From: Oscillospiraceae bacterium
GTDB taxonomy: Bacteria > Bacillota_A > Clostridia > Oscillospirales > Oscillospiraceae
Direction: 5' to 3'
Length of the DNA: 64,000 nt
Assembly: GCA_024690695.1 (NCBI GenBank)
Contig: JAILOS010000050.1
Span: forward strand, 1 to 64,000
Below are positions 33,266-41,198 of this stretch, in pieces. The position numbers and the translations under genes are program-made. Each line of letters opens with the position of its first letter. The stretch's first letter is position 1. The notes beneath the pieces were generated by a model, which saw nothing but the letters and a program-made list of their open reading frames with translations, was not told the DNA's origin and ran no database searches.

Positions 33266-33624
33266 CAGGTCATGAATTTGTCGATCGCTTCGTTGAGCGC
33301 CTGGAGCTGATCGGCCGTATCGTTTCCGTCATCCGACAGACAATGCTCCAGATGGTCCTTCAGGATCACTCTGGCCGTGCTGCTGAGCGCCGAACGGACG
33401 GCGGCGAGCTGAACGAGAACCTCCGTGCAGTCACGGCCGTCCTCGACCATTCTGCGCACGGATTCCAGATGTCCGATCGCGCGGGACAGGCGGTTGATCA
33501 CGGCCTTCGTCTGCGTGTGGACGTGCGGATGTGCGTGACTGTGTTCGCCCGCCTCGCCGACGCTGTGTGCATGGATCACGCCGTCGCCGTGATCGTGATA
33601 GATCAGTTTTCCGTCCTCGTGCAT
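33265..33624 (-). CDS. csoR: CsoR-type metal-responsive repressor with His-rich N-tail
   Basis: A 119-residue CsoR/FrmR-family four-helix repressor. The core (about 39-119) has NRLSRAIGHLESVRRMVEDGRDC, with Cys66, His91 and Cys95. The spacing (+25, +29) is the Cu(I) C-H-C ligand set of CsoR, whereas FrmR lacks the second cysteine. Unusually, the first 38 residues hold ten histidines, mostly in HxH pairs, which could be an extra Zn, Ni or Cu site. No copper ATPase or chaperone gene adjoins it. A promoter and a CCCCGGGGG element lie upstream. Confidence 0.9.
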   Translation of the reverse strand: MHEDGKLIYHDHGDGVIHAHSVGEAGEHSHAHPHVHTQTKAVINRLSRAIGHLESVRRMVEDGRDCTEVLVQLAAVRSALSSTARVILKDHLEHCLSDDGNDTADQLQALNEAIDKFMT

Positions 33625-33655
33625 ATCCGTCCTCCTTTTCCCGTTTTATTTTCAT

Positions 33656-33694
33656 AATATACAACACAAAAAATCATTTTACAAGCCCCGGGGG
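33656..33694 (-). promoter_or_regulatory. csoR promoter with GC-rich operator-like element
   Basis: On the minus strand TTGTAA (33679-33684), a 17-bp spacer and TATATT (33656-33661). Just upstream of the -35 lies CCCCGGGGG (33686-33694), resembling the C-tract/G-tract core of CsoR-family operators, so autorepression is plausible. Confidence 0.6.
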
Positions 33695-33702
33695 AGGATA
33701 TA

Positions 33703-34284
33703 TCACAGCCATTTTTTGCTCCATAGAGCCAGCTTCTCCCGGATCGCGGCGTCGGAAAGGAGACTTGAGTCGAGGATTTCCAGCTCCGGATCCGAACGAA
33801 GGCGGCGGTGCAGTTCTTCGACCTTCCCGGTAAAGCGGTCTCCGAGAGCGAAGAGCGTGCGCCACTGCTCCGACTCCTCCGGCGTTTTCAGCGTTGCAAG
33901 CAGCGGAAGACCGCTGTCCAGCAGCTCGCAGAGCGCCGTGCGAAACTGCGGAACCAGCAGCTCAAAGCCGCCGAGCTCCTCCGCAACGGCAAAGGGATAA
34001 AAAAGCGCCTCTCTCAAGAGCCGTGCGCCGGTTTCGCGGTAGGCCTCGGTGTAATGGGCCGGCGGCCAGCTCGAAGCGTCCAGCACGGTTTCGCCTTCAT
34101 AGCCCTCCACGCCTCCGGCCGCCGCGGCGGGCAGGAGACAGTACCGCTCGGCAAAGCCGTCCCGGTTTCGTTCAACGCGGATGATGTAGCCGCCCGCTTC
34201 AGCCAGTCTGCCGCCGAGCGCGCTGCGGATCAGCTCCGCCTTTCCGTCCCCGGCGGGACCCGTGATCAGGATTTTTCGTTTCAT
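33703..34284 (-). CDS. THEP1-like nucleoside-triphosphatase
   Basis: A 193-residue P-loop protein resembling the THEP1/NTPase_1 family: KILITGPAGDGKAELIRSAL at the start, GGYIIRVERNRDGF (the family's GF.T.EVR-like strand), FELLVPQF and a SGLPLLATLKTPEESE strand. The P-loop ends GKA rather than GKT/S, so ATP or GTP binding may be altered. The ATG at 34284 follows GGGGGCGGAG; the frame is open for another 109 codons upstream, but these overlap the sigK promoter region. It has its own sigma-A promoter and reads towards csoR. Confidence 0.7.
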   Translation of the reverse strand: MKRKILITGPAGDGKAELIRSALGGRLAEAGGYIIRVERNRDGFAERYCLLPAAAAGGVEGYEGETVLDASSWPPAHYTEAYRETGARLLREALFYPFAVAEELGGFELLVPQFRTALCELLDSGLPLLATLKTPEESEQWRTLFALGDRFTGKVEELHRRLRSDPELEILDSSLLSDAAIREKLALWSKKWL

Positions 34285-34308
34285 CGCTCCGCCCCCTTCC
34301 GAATCCGG

Positions 34309-34337
34309 ATTATACCACAGCCATCCGCTGCGGACAA
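34309..34337 (-). promoter_or_regulatory. Sigma-A promoter of the THEP1-like gene
   Basis: On the minus strand TTGTCC (34332-34337), a 17-bp spacer and TATAAT (34309-34314), about 25 nt before the start codon. Confidence 0.8.
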
Positions 34338-34420
34338 CGGAAACGTGAACAAACGGTGAAAAGCGTCGAACGCTGTTCTCGCGGTGCATCGGGAGGAATA
34401 GGCTTTCTCGAGGTGAGAGC

Positions 34421-35119
34421 ATGATCGAGACCGCGTTATTCGTTCTGATGAATTCTCTGTGGCTGTTTCTTCGCATCGCTCCGGGAGGCTCGTTTCCGCG
34501 TCCGCTGAGCAAAGAGGAAGAAACGCTGTATCTGGAGCGCTGGAGCCGGGGAGACCTCGAAGCGAGAAACAAGCTCGTTGAACACAATCTCCGGCTGGTT
34601 TCGCATATCATGAAAAAATACTATGCGCAGACGGACGATCTGGACGATCTGCTTTCGATCGGCACGATCGGCCTGATCAAAGGCATCGACAGCTATCGGA
34701 GCGAGCGCGGCGTTCGTCTGGCCACCTATTGCAGCCGCTGCATCGAAAACGAGATCCTGATGTATTTCCGTTCCCGGCGAAAAGCCTCGGCCGACGTCAG
34801 TCTGTCCGAGGCGCTGGAGGGTGACGAGGACGGCAATCTGTCGATGATGGACGTTCTGGCGTCCGACGACGACCTGGCTGACAGCATCGGCGACCGGGAG
34901 CTGTGCCGAAGCCTTCGCACGCTCGTCACCAAAACGCTGAGCGAGCGCGAAGCGACGATCGTCAAACTGCGCTACGGCCTCGGCGGGGGCGAAGCGCTTA
35001 CGCAGAAGCAGACGGCCGATCGCATCGGCGTCAGCCGCAGCTACGTATCGCGGCTGGAGAAAAAAGCGCTTGAAAAGCTGCGTGAGGCGCTGGAGGGCAA
35101 AAGCGCCGGGACGCGGTGA
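34421..35119 (+). CDS. sigK: RNA polymerase sporulation sigma factor SigK
   Basis: Sigma-K directs late mother-cell transcription during sporulation. The 232 residues begin with a hydrophobic pro-sequence (LFVLMNSLWLFLRIAPGG) followed by FPRPLSKEEE, as in pro-sigma-K. Region 2 is YLERWSRGDLEARNKLVEHNLRLVSHI..DDLLSIGTIGLIKGIDSY, and region 4 ends SRSYVSRLEKKALEKLRE. The gene is continuous: no skin-type element splits it. A pro-sequence implies processing by SpoIVFB, and the M50 protease encoded at 41705 is not obviously that enzyme. I could not find a convincing sporulation promoter upstream. Confidence 0.94.
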   Translation: MIETALFVLMNSLWLFLRIAPGGSFPRPLSKEEETLYLERWSRGDLEARNKLVEHNLRLVSHIMKKYYAQTDDLDDLLSIGTIGLIKGIDSYRSERGVRLATYCSRCIENEILMYFRSRRKASADVSLSEALEGDEDGNLSMMDVLASDDDLADSIGDRELCRSLRTLVTKTLSEREATIVKLRYGLGGGEALTQKQTADRIGVSRSYVSRLEKKALEKLREALEGKSAGTR

Positions 35120-35135
35120 CACGGCTACTTGTCAG

Positions 35136-35165
35136 TTGACAGCCGCGGTTTTCGCGTGCTATATT
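35136..35165 (+). promoter_or_regulatory. Sigma-A promoter of the shikimate operon
   Basis: A consensus TTGACA (35136-35141), an 18-bp spacer and TATATT (35160-35165), 16 bp after sigK. It starts a leader of about 180 nt before aroF. Confidence 0.85.
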
Positions 35166-35171
35166 GGGATC

Positions 35172-35353
35172 AAAGAAAACCCGGCGGATCGAAGCTTTTA
35201 CGGCTCGATCGCAGCTTTCCGGCAGGGCGGAAGCGCCGTTCGTTTCCGTCGGGCGCAAGGCTTTTGCTTTTAACGGAAGGCCGCGAAGATCATCGGCCTG
35301 CGGCGATCAAGCTGCCGCGGGCCTTTTGTTATGCCGGGCGAAAGGATTCGGAT
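35172..35353 (+). ncRNA. Structured 5' leader of aroF (candidate attenuator)
   Basis: Between promoter and aroF the RNA can form at least three hairpins: GGATCGA/TCGATC (about 35186-35210), GCTT.CCG/CGGAAGC (35214-35234), and TTCCGT/ACGGAA (35244-35249 with 35273-35278). The last encloses a small GCAAG/TTTGC hairpin. An intrinsic terminator follows. AAGGCCGCG (35277-35285) can instead pair with CGCGGGCCTT (35316-35325), the terminator's 3' arm, giving a possible antiterminator. No leader peptide with aromatic codons and no complete T-box motif is present. Confidence 0.55.
35295..35327 (+). terminator. Intrinsic terminator inside the aroF leader
   Basis: GGCCTGCGGC (35295-35304) pairs with GCCGCGGGCC (35314-35323), with a 9-nt loop, followed by TTTTGTT. 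It lies downstream of the TTGACA promoter and 27 nt before aroF, so it can attenuate the whole shikimate operon as well as stop sigK readthrough. Confidence 0.8.
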
Positions 35354-36358
35354 ATGATTATCATCGTCAGAAAAGATACCGGGGAGGCTCAGCTTTCGGA
35401 GCTGCTCGGCTGGATCGAGCAGCAGGGCCTGCACAGCCAGACGGCGAGGGGAGAGCTCGCGACGGTCGTCAGCGTGATCGGAGACAGCTCCTCGCTGGAC
35501 GTCGACCGGATCCGCTGTCTGCCCTTCGTTCAGTCTGTCAAGCGGATCACGGAGCCTTTTCTGCTGGCCGGACGCGGAAAACACCCGCAGGACACCGTCG
35601 TCAGCGTCTCGGGCGTTTTGGTCGGCGGCGGTCATTTCGCGCTGATCGCCGGCCCCTGCGCCGTTGAGAGCGAGGAGCAGCTTCTTGCAGCCGCCCGCTG
35701 CGTGAAGGCTTCGGGCGCTTCGATCCTGCGCGGCGGCGCGTTCAAGCCCCGCACCTCGCCTTACGATTTTCAAGGGCTCGGAATCGAGGGACTTCGCATC
35801 CTGTCCGCCGTGAAGAAGGAGACCGGGCTGCCGGTCGTATCCGAAATCGTTGATCCGTCGACGCTCCCGTTTTACGAAGACGTGGATCTGATCCAGGTCG
35901 GCGCCCGGAACGGGCAGAATTACGAGCTTCTCAAGGAACTGGCCCGCTGCGGCAAGCCCATCCTGCTCAAGCGGAGTCCCGCTTCCACGCTGCGGGAATA
36001 CCTGATGGCCGCCGAGTATCTGCTCGCGGGCGGAAACGGGAACGTAATCCTCTGTGAAAGGGGTGTTCGCGGCTTTGACACGGAAACGAGGGCCGTTCTG
36101 GACGTCTCCGCCCTTCCGGTTCTGCACGAGCTGAGCCATCTGCCCGTGATCGCCGATCCGAGCCACGCTGCCGGACAGGCCCGCTACGTCGGGCCGCTTT
36201 CGCTTGCGGCCGTCGCCGCCGGCGCGGACGGGCTGATGGTCGAGGTGCACTGCGATCCGCCAAGCGCGCTCTGCGACGCCGCCCAGGCGCTGACGCCGGA
36301 AAGCTTCGACCGTCTGTCCGCGCGTGTGCGCCGTCTGAGGGAGGCGCTGCATGATTGA
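35354..36358 (+). CDS. aroF: DAHP synthase (type I-beta, with N-terminal regulatory domain)
   Basis: This enzyme condenses PEP and erythrose 4-phosphate to DAHP, the first step of aromatic synthesis. The 334 residues comprise an N-terminal ferredoxin/ACT-like domain of about 70 residues (MIIIVRKDTGEAQ...VDRIRCLPFVQSVKRI), the site of feedback control in this subclass. The TIM barrel carries AGPCAVES, LRGGAFKPRTSPYDFQG, QVGARNGQNYELL, LLKRSPAST and DPSHAAGQ. The start at 35354 lacks a strong Shine-Dalgarno (AAAGGA). Transcription passes an attenuator-like leader. aroB overlaps its end by 8 bases. Confidence 0.96.
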   Translation: MIIIVRKDTGEAQLSELLGWIEQQGLHSQTARGELATVVSVIGDSSSLDVDRIRCLPFVQSVKRITEPFLLAGRGKHPQDTVVSVSGVLVGGGHFALIAGPCAVESEEQLLAAARCVKASGASILRGGAFKPRTSPYDFQGLGIEGLRILSAVKKETGLPVVSEIVDPSTLPFYEDVDLIQVGARNGQNYELLKELARCGKPILLKRSPASTLREYLMAAEYLLAGGNGNVILCERGVRGFDTETRAVLDVSALPVLHELSHLPVIADPSHAAGQARYVGPLSLAAVAAGADGLMVEVHCDPPSALCDAAQALTPESFDRLSARVRRLREALHD

Positions 36359-37418
36359 GATCGCCGTCGAAGCCTCGAGAGCCTATCGGGTGCTGATCGG
36401 CTCTGGCCTTCTCGACCGCGCCGGCGAGCTTTCAGCTCCGCTGTTCAGCGGCCGCCGAGCTCTGATCGCGGCGGGGGAGACCGTCTTCGCGCTGTACGGG
36501 GAAAAGCTGACGGACAGTCTGAAGCGCGCCGGCTTCACCGTTTCAAGCTGCGTCTATCCCTCCGGCGAACAGGAAAAAACGCCGGAAACGATGTTGAAGA
36601 TCGTCTCCGCGATGGCCGATGCGGAGATGACGCGCGAGGACGCCGTCTTTGCGCTGGGAGGCGGCGTCACCTGCGATATGGCGGGGCTGGCCGCCGCGCT
36701 GTACCGGCGGGGGACCGGCTGCGTTCTCCTGCCGACAACGCTGCTGGCGGCCGCAGACGCGGCTGTCGGCGGCAAGACGGGCGTCAATCTGCCGTCCGGG
36801 AAAAACCAGCTCGGCACAATCTCGCAGCCGCTGGCCGTTTTGTGCGATACGGACTGTTTCGAGACGCTGCCGGACGAGCAAAAAGCGGAAGGCTTTGCGG
36901 AAATCGTCAAAGCCGCTTTTCTGCAGGACGGAGCGCTGCTTCGGCTTCTCTCCGACGGGCAGACCGCGCCGGAAGCGCTTCTGGCCGAGGCCGTGTCGGT
37001 CAAGGCCGCTTTCGTCCGGCGCGATGAAAACGACCGCGGAGACCGGCAGCTGCTGAATTTCGGACACACAGCAGGCCATGCGATCGAGCGCTGCAGCGGC
37101 TATCAATGGACGCATGGACGAGCCGTTTCCGCCGGAATGGCCGTCGTCACACGGGCTGCCGTCAGGCTGGGCCTGTGCGATCGGGAGACGCTTTCGGCGC
37201 TTGAATCGACGCTTTCGCGTTTTGATCTGCCGCTGAGCTGCCCCTATACGGCGGAAGAGCTTCTTCCGGCTGTCCGTGCGGACAAAAAGCGCGGGGCCGA
37301 GGGCTATACGCTGATCGTCCCCCGTGCCGTCGGGCGCTGTGAGAGAAGGATCATGAACGAAGAGGAGCTGCTTTCGTGGCTCAGACTTGGTTTGCAAACC
37401 GATGGATCTGCTGATTGA
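36351..37418 (+). CDS. aroB: 3-dehydroquinate synthase
   Basis: AroB cyclises DAHP to 3-dehydroquinate using NAD and a divalent metal. The 355 residues contain the NAD-binding ALGGGVTCDMAGLAAALYRRGTG, the PTTLLAAADAAVGGKTGVN segment, EIVKAAFL with the metal glutamate, and the metal histidines in NFGHTAGHAIE and the later THGRAVSAGM. It overlaps aroF by 8 bases and aroA by 17, so translation is coupled along the operon. Confidence 0.96.
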   Translation: MIEIAVEASRAYRVLIGSGLLDRAGELSAPLFSGRRALIAAGETVFALYGEKLTDSLKRAGFTVSSCVYPSGEQEKTPETMLKIVSAMADAEMTREDAVFALGGGVTCDMAGLAAALYRRGTGCVLLPTTLLAAADAAVGGKTGVNLPSGKNQLGTISQPLAVLCDTDCFETLPDEQKAEGFAEIVKAAFLQDGALLRLLSDGQTAPEALLAEAVSVKAAFVRRDENDRGDRQLLNFGHTAGHAIERCSGYQWTHGRAVSAGMAVVTRAAVRLGLCDRETLSALESTLSRFDLPLSCPYTAEELLPAVRADKKRGAEGYTLIVPRAVGRCERRIMNEEELLSWLRLGLQTDGSAD

Positions 37419-38619
37419 ACCGACCCGGCTGCGGGGGACCGTCCGTCCGCCCGCAAGCAAGAGCGGGCTTCATCGCGCGCTGCTGGCGGCCGCTCTGGCC
37501 GACGGAACGAGCACGCTTGAAGGAACCGATCCGAGCGACGATGTGAACGCCACGCTCAGCGCCGTACGCGCGCTGGGCGCTTCGGTCTTTTGCGGCGCGG
37601 AAGATATCCGCGTCCGCGGCTGCGGCGGAAAACGCCTCGAAGCGCCGATCCGGGTAGACTGCGGCCGCTCCGCCTCGACGCTGCGGCTGACGATCCCGCT
37701 GTCGCTCGCGCTGGCGGGAGGCGGAGATTTTTCCTGCGACGAAAGCCTGCTGCGCCGTCCGCTGCAGCCCTATCGGGATGCGCTGCAAAGCCGGGGCGTC
37801 TCCTTCACCGAGGAAGAAGGCGTCCTTCGCGTCCGGGGAACGCTCCCCGCCGGAGAGTACCGCCTGACCGGGTCCGTGTCCAGTCAGTTCTTCAGCGGAC
37901 TCCTGCTGGCTCTGCCGCTGACGGACGGCGTTTCGACTCTGCGCTGGACTTCGCCGCCCGAATCCGCCGGTTATATCGGAATGACCGTCGAGGCGCAGCG
38001 CAATGCCGGCGTCCGCGTCGAATCAGACGCCGGGGGCTTTTTCGTCAGGCCGCAGCTTTATCACGCTTTTAGCGACCGTATGGAGGCCGACTGGTCGCAG
38101 GCGGCCTTCTGGCTTGCCGCAGCTTCTCTCGGACAGCCGCTGCGGATCGAAGGCATGGATGAGAGCTCGACCCAGCCCGACAGCGCCTTTCCGGCACTCG
38201 TCCGCTTGATCGTCGAAGGAAAGACGGTCGATCTGTCGCAGACGCCGGATCTCGCTCCGCCGCTGGCGCTTCTCGCAGCTCTCATACCCGGCGAACACCG
38301 TTTTGAAGGCTGCGGAAGACTGCGCCTCAAGGAGAGCGACAGACTGGAAACGATATGCGCCGCGCTTTACGCGCTCGGAGCGATGATACGGAGCGAGAAC
38401 GACCGTCTGTACGTTTGGGGCTGCGAGAAGCTGGCGGGAGGCGGCACTGTCGACGCCGCAGGCGATCACAGGATCGCCATGATGTCCGCGATCTCCGCCG
38501 TCGCCTGCGAGCGGCCCTTCCGGCTGCTCGGCGCGGACTGCGTGTCAAAATCGTATCCGCGTTTCTGGAAGGAATATGAAAGACTGGGAGGGAAATGCCA
38601 TGTCGTCAGTCTGGGGTGA
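37402..38619 (+). CDS. aroA: EPSP synthase (3-phosphoshikimate 1-carboxyvinyltransferase)
   Basis: AroA transfers enolpyruvate from PEP to shikimate 3-phosphate. The 405-residue protein has the two-lobed fold with PASKSGLHRALLAAALADG at the N-terminus, the RSASTLRLTIPL segment, SSQFFSGLLLALPL, KESDRLETI and DHRIAMMSAISAV. The first motif (SKSGLHR instead of SKSxSNR) resembles the variant found in Clostridia; glyphosate sensitivity cannot be judged from it. ATG 37402 lies within the end of aroB. Confidence 0.94.
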   Translation: MDLLIEPTRLRGTVRPPASKSGLHRALLAAALADGTSTLEGTDPSDDVNATLSAVRALGASVFCGAEDIRVRGCGGKRLEAPIRVDCGRSASTLRLTIPLSLALAGGGDFSCDESLLRRPLQPYRDALQSRGVSFTEEEGVLRVRGTLPAGEYRLTGSVSSQFFSGLLLALPLTDGVSTLRWTSPPESAGYIGMTVEAQRNAGVRVESDAGGFFVRPQLYHAFSDRMEADWSQAAFWLAAASLGQPLRIEGMDESSTQPDSAFPALVRLIVEGKTVDLSQTPDLAPPLALLAALIPGEHRFEGCGRLRLKESDRLETICAALYALGAMIRSENDRLYVWGCEKLAGGGTVDAAGDHRIAMMSAISAVACERPFRLLGADCVSKSYPRFWKEYERLGGKCHVVSLG

Positions 38620-39685
38620 ACGGCTGAAAATCAGCCTTTTCGGAGAGAGCCGGGGCGAAGCGGTCGGCGTCGTGATCGACGGCTTTCCCGCCGGGGAGCC
38701 CGTCGATGCCGAAGCGCTGCACGCTTTTCTGCGCCGCCGCGCGCCGGGCCGGGACGAATGCTCCAGCGCCCGAAACGAAGCGGACCGACCCGAGATCCTC
38801 AGCGGCGTCGTCAACGGCATGAGCTGCGGTTCTCCGATCTGTGTCCTGATCCGCAGCCATGACGCCGCGTCCGAAGCGCAGGATCGGGAGCGATTCGTCC
38901 CCAGGCCGGGGCACGCGGATTATCCGGCCTTCGTCAAGTACGGCGGCGCCGCCGATCTGCGCGGCGGCGGCCATTTTTCCGGCCGTCTCACGGCGGCGAT
39001 CTGTGCGGCGGGCGGTCTCTGCCTGCCCTATCTTCAGCGCCGCGGAATTCAGATTGCCGCTCACGCGAGCAGCGTCGCCGGCATTGAGGACACGCCCTTC
39101 GACCCGCTCTGCTCCGACGCCGCGGTCTACCGTGTGCTGCGGGAGCAGCCGTATCCGGTGCTCTCGGACGAGGCGAAAGAGAAGATGCTGGCGGCCGTCC
39201 GACAGGCAAAGGCCGACGGCGACTCGTTCGGCGGTACGGTCGAATGTCTCGTCACCGGGCTGCCGGTGGGTCTCGGCGGTCCGCTTTTCGGCGGTCTGGA
39301 GCCGAAGCTCGCTTCGATCCTGTTTGCGATCCCGGCCGTGAAGGGGCTGAGCTTCGGAGACGGCTTTGCCCTTGCCGATCTTCGCGGCAGTGAAGCGAAC
39401 GACGCGTATATCCGCTCCGGCGAGCGGATCGTCACGGCGAGCAACCATGCCGGAGGGATAGTCGGCGGCATGAGCAACGGGATGCCGCTGCTGCTGAAGG
39501 CGGCATTCAAGCCGACGCCGTCGATCGCCCGCGGGCAGGCGAGCGTCGATCTCGTCCGCGGGGAGGAGACGATGGTCCGCTCCGGCGGCAGGAACGATTC
39601 CTGCGTGGTTTTCCGCGCGGTGCCGGTCGTGGAAGCCGCCGCCGCGCTGGCTGTTTGCGATTTGCTGCAGGAGGGCAGACTATGA
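38600..39685 (+). CDS. aroC: Chorismate synthase
   Basis: AroC forms chorismate from EPSP using reduced FMN. The 361 residues begin SSVWGERLKISLFGESRGEAVG and contain RRRAPGRDECSSARNEAD, RPGHADYPAFVKYGGAADLRGGGHFSGR (the flavin/substrate loop), GGIVGGMSNGMPL and a final basic SGGRNDSC segment. ATG 38600 has GGGAGGG 7-8 nt upstream inside the aroA end. The next gene, a chorismate mutase, overlaps it by 4 bases. Confidence 0.96.
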   Translation: MSSVWGERLKISLFGESRGEAVGVVIDGFPAGEPVDAEALHAFLRRRAPGRDECSSARNEADRPEILSGVVNGMSCGSPICVLIRSHDAASEAQDRERFVPRPGHADYPAFVKYGGAADLRGGGHFSGRLTAAICAAGGLCLPYLQRRGIQIAAHASSVAGIEDTPFDPLCSDAAVYRVLREQPYPVLSDEAKEKMLAAVRQAKADGDSFGGTVECLVTGLPVGLGGPLFGGLEPKLASILFAIPAVKGLSFGDGFALADLRGSEANDAYIRSGERIVTASNHAGGIVGGMSNGMPLLLKAAFKPTPSIARGQASVDLVRGEETMVRSGGRNDSCVVFRAVPVVEAAAALAVCDLLQEGRL

Positions 39686-39969
39686 ACAAGACGATCCCTC
39701 AGCTCCGGGAGGAAATCGACGCGCTCGATGAAAAGCTCGTCGCGCTCTTCTCCGAGAGAATGAGCCTCAGCCGGCAGATCGCCGCCGAAAAGGCCGCTCT
39801 CTCGCTGCCGATCCGGGACGAGCGCCGTGAAAGCGAGCTGACAGCCCGGATCAGAGCGCTTGCCGGAGAGGCGTTGGCCGATCAGGCGGAGACACTGTAC
39901 CGCTGCATCCTCACGCTGAGCCGCGAGGAGCAGGCGGCGGCCGCCGGGCAGGGGAGGGCCGAGCCGTGA
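39682..39969 (+). CDS. Chorismate mutase (AroQ class)
   Basis: A 95-residue stand-alone AroQ-type chorismate mutase: three helices with LREEIDALDEKLVALFSERMSLSRQIAAEKA, the active-site Arg/Lys pattern, then DERRESELTARI and a C-terminal helix. It converts chorismate to prephenate, directing flux to Phe and Tyr. The ATG at 39682 follows GGAGG. It overlaps aroC and the aroE-aroK fusion by 4 bases each (GTGA at the 3' side). No prephenate dehydratase or dehydrogenase is in the window. Confidence 0.9.
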   Translation: MNKTIPQLREEIDALDEKLVALFSERMSLSRQIAAEKAALSLPIRDERRESELTARIRALAGEALADQAETLYRCILTLSREEQAAAAGQGRAEP

Positions 39970-41198
39970 AGCTGCGCTGCGGTTTGATCGGGAGAAGGCT
40001 GAGTCACAGCTATTCGCCTGAGATCCACGCGCTGCTCGGCGACTACGATTACAAGCTGATCGAGCTTGAGCCCGAGCAGGTCGAGAGCTTTCTTCGCACC
40101 GGCGCTTTCGACGCGCTGAACGTCACGATCCCGTATAAGATGACCGCTCTGCGCTGCTGTGACGAGCTTTCGCCGCTCGCACGGGAAGTCGGCAGCGTAA
40201 ACACGCTGCTCCGGCGGAAGGACGGAACGCTGTACGGAACGAATACCGACTGCGACGGCTTCCGCTTCCTGCTGCGGCAGCTGAAGCTTTCTCCCCGCGG
40301 CAAAAAGGCGCTCGTCCTCGGCAGCGGTGGCGCTGCGGCCGCGGTGCGCGCCGTGCTGCAGGATGAAGAAGCCGCCTCGGTCGTCACCGTCTCGCGAAGC
40401 GGCCCTGTCGACTATCGAAGCGTATACGAGCATCACCCGGACGCAGCGCTGATCGTCAACGCGACGCCCGTCGGGATGGCGCCGGACGTTGGGCGCAGCC
40501 TGATCGATCCGTCGCGCTTTCCGTCGCTGGAGGCCGTCGCCGATCTGATCTACAATCCGTCGAAAACGCGGCTGCTGCTGGACGCGGAGGCGATCGGCGT
40601 TCCCTGCGTCAACGGCCTCGGCATGCTGGTCGCGCAGGCCAAAGCCTCTTCGGAGCTCTTTACCGGCGAAACGATCCCGGACGAGCGGATCCCGGAGATC
40701 GCCGGACGGATCGAACGCCGCATGAAAAACCTCTTTCTGATCGGCATGCCCGGCAGCGGAAAAAGCACTGTCGGCAGGCTGATTTCCGAGCGGACGGGCC
40801 GACCCTTCGCCGATCTTGACTTTGAAATCGAGCGCGCCGCCGGCAGAAGCTGCGCCGAGCTCATCGAAACGGACGGGGAGGCTTGCTTCAGAAGCCTGGA
40901 AACCGCCGCTCTCGCGGCGCTTTCGGCACGCTCCGGCCTGGTCGTCGCCTGCGGTGGCGGCGTCGTCACAAGGCCGGAAAACCTTGTCTGTATGAGACAG
41001 AACGGAACGGTCGTCTGGCTTCGCCGCGAGCTGGCGCTGCTGCCGAGCGAGGGAAGACCGCTGTCGCGGACTCTCGGCGCGGAGGAGCTGTACCGTCAGC
41101 GCGAGCCGCTGTACCGGAAGGCGGCCGAGTATTTTACCGACAACGCCGGCACGCCGGAACAGACGGCGGAACAAATCATCAGGGAGTTGAAGCTATGA
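39966..41198 (+). CDS. aroEK: Fused shikimate dehydrogenase / shikimate kinase
   Basis: A 410-residue bifunctional protein catalysing two consecutive steps. Residues 1-about 250 are shikimate dehydrogenase: LIGRRLSHSYSPEIHALLG, NVTIPYK with catalytic Lys58, NTDCDGF, LGSGGAAAAV and INATPVGM-like NATPVGM. Residues about 254-410 are shikimate kinase: P-loop GMPGSGKST (260-268), DLDFEIE, ETDGEACFRSLE, CGGGVV and the lid arginine in EGRPLSR. The GTG start overlaps the mutase stop. I see no internal ribosome binding site at the junction, so a true fusion product is expected. Confidence 0.94.
   Translation: MKLRCGLIGRRLSHSYSPEIHALLGDYDYKLIELEPEQVESFLRTGAFDALNVTIPYKMTALRCCDELSPLAREVGSVNTLLRRKDGTLYGTNTDCDGFRFLLRQLKLSPRGKKALVLGSGGAAAAVRAVLQDEEAASVVTVSRSGPVDYRSVYEHHPDAALIVNATPVGMAPDVGRSLIDPSRFPSLEAVADLIYNPSKTRLLLDAEAIGVPCVNGLGMLVAQAKASSELFTGETIPDERIPEIAGRIERRMKNLFLIGMPGSGKSTVGRLISERTGRPFADLDFEIERAAGRSCAELIETDGEACFRSLETAALAALSARSGLVVACGGGVVTRPENLVCMRQNGTVVWLRRELALLPSEGRPLSRTLGAEELYRQREPLYRKAAEYFTDNAGTPEQTAEQIIRELKL

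Noticed and set aside
34340..34420. Sporulation promoter ahead of sigK
   Set aside because: No sequence matched sigma-E or sigma-K consensus at acceptable spacing.
35224..35238. T-box-like motif (AGGGCGGAAGCGCC) in the aroF leader
   Set aside because: The essential UGGN that pairs with the tRNA end reads CGGA, and only about 50 nt lie between the transcription start and the motif, too short for a T-box stem I.
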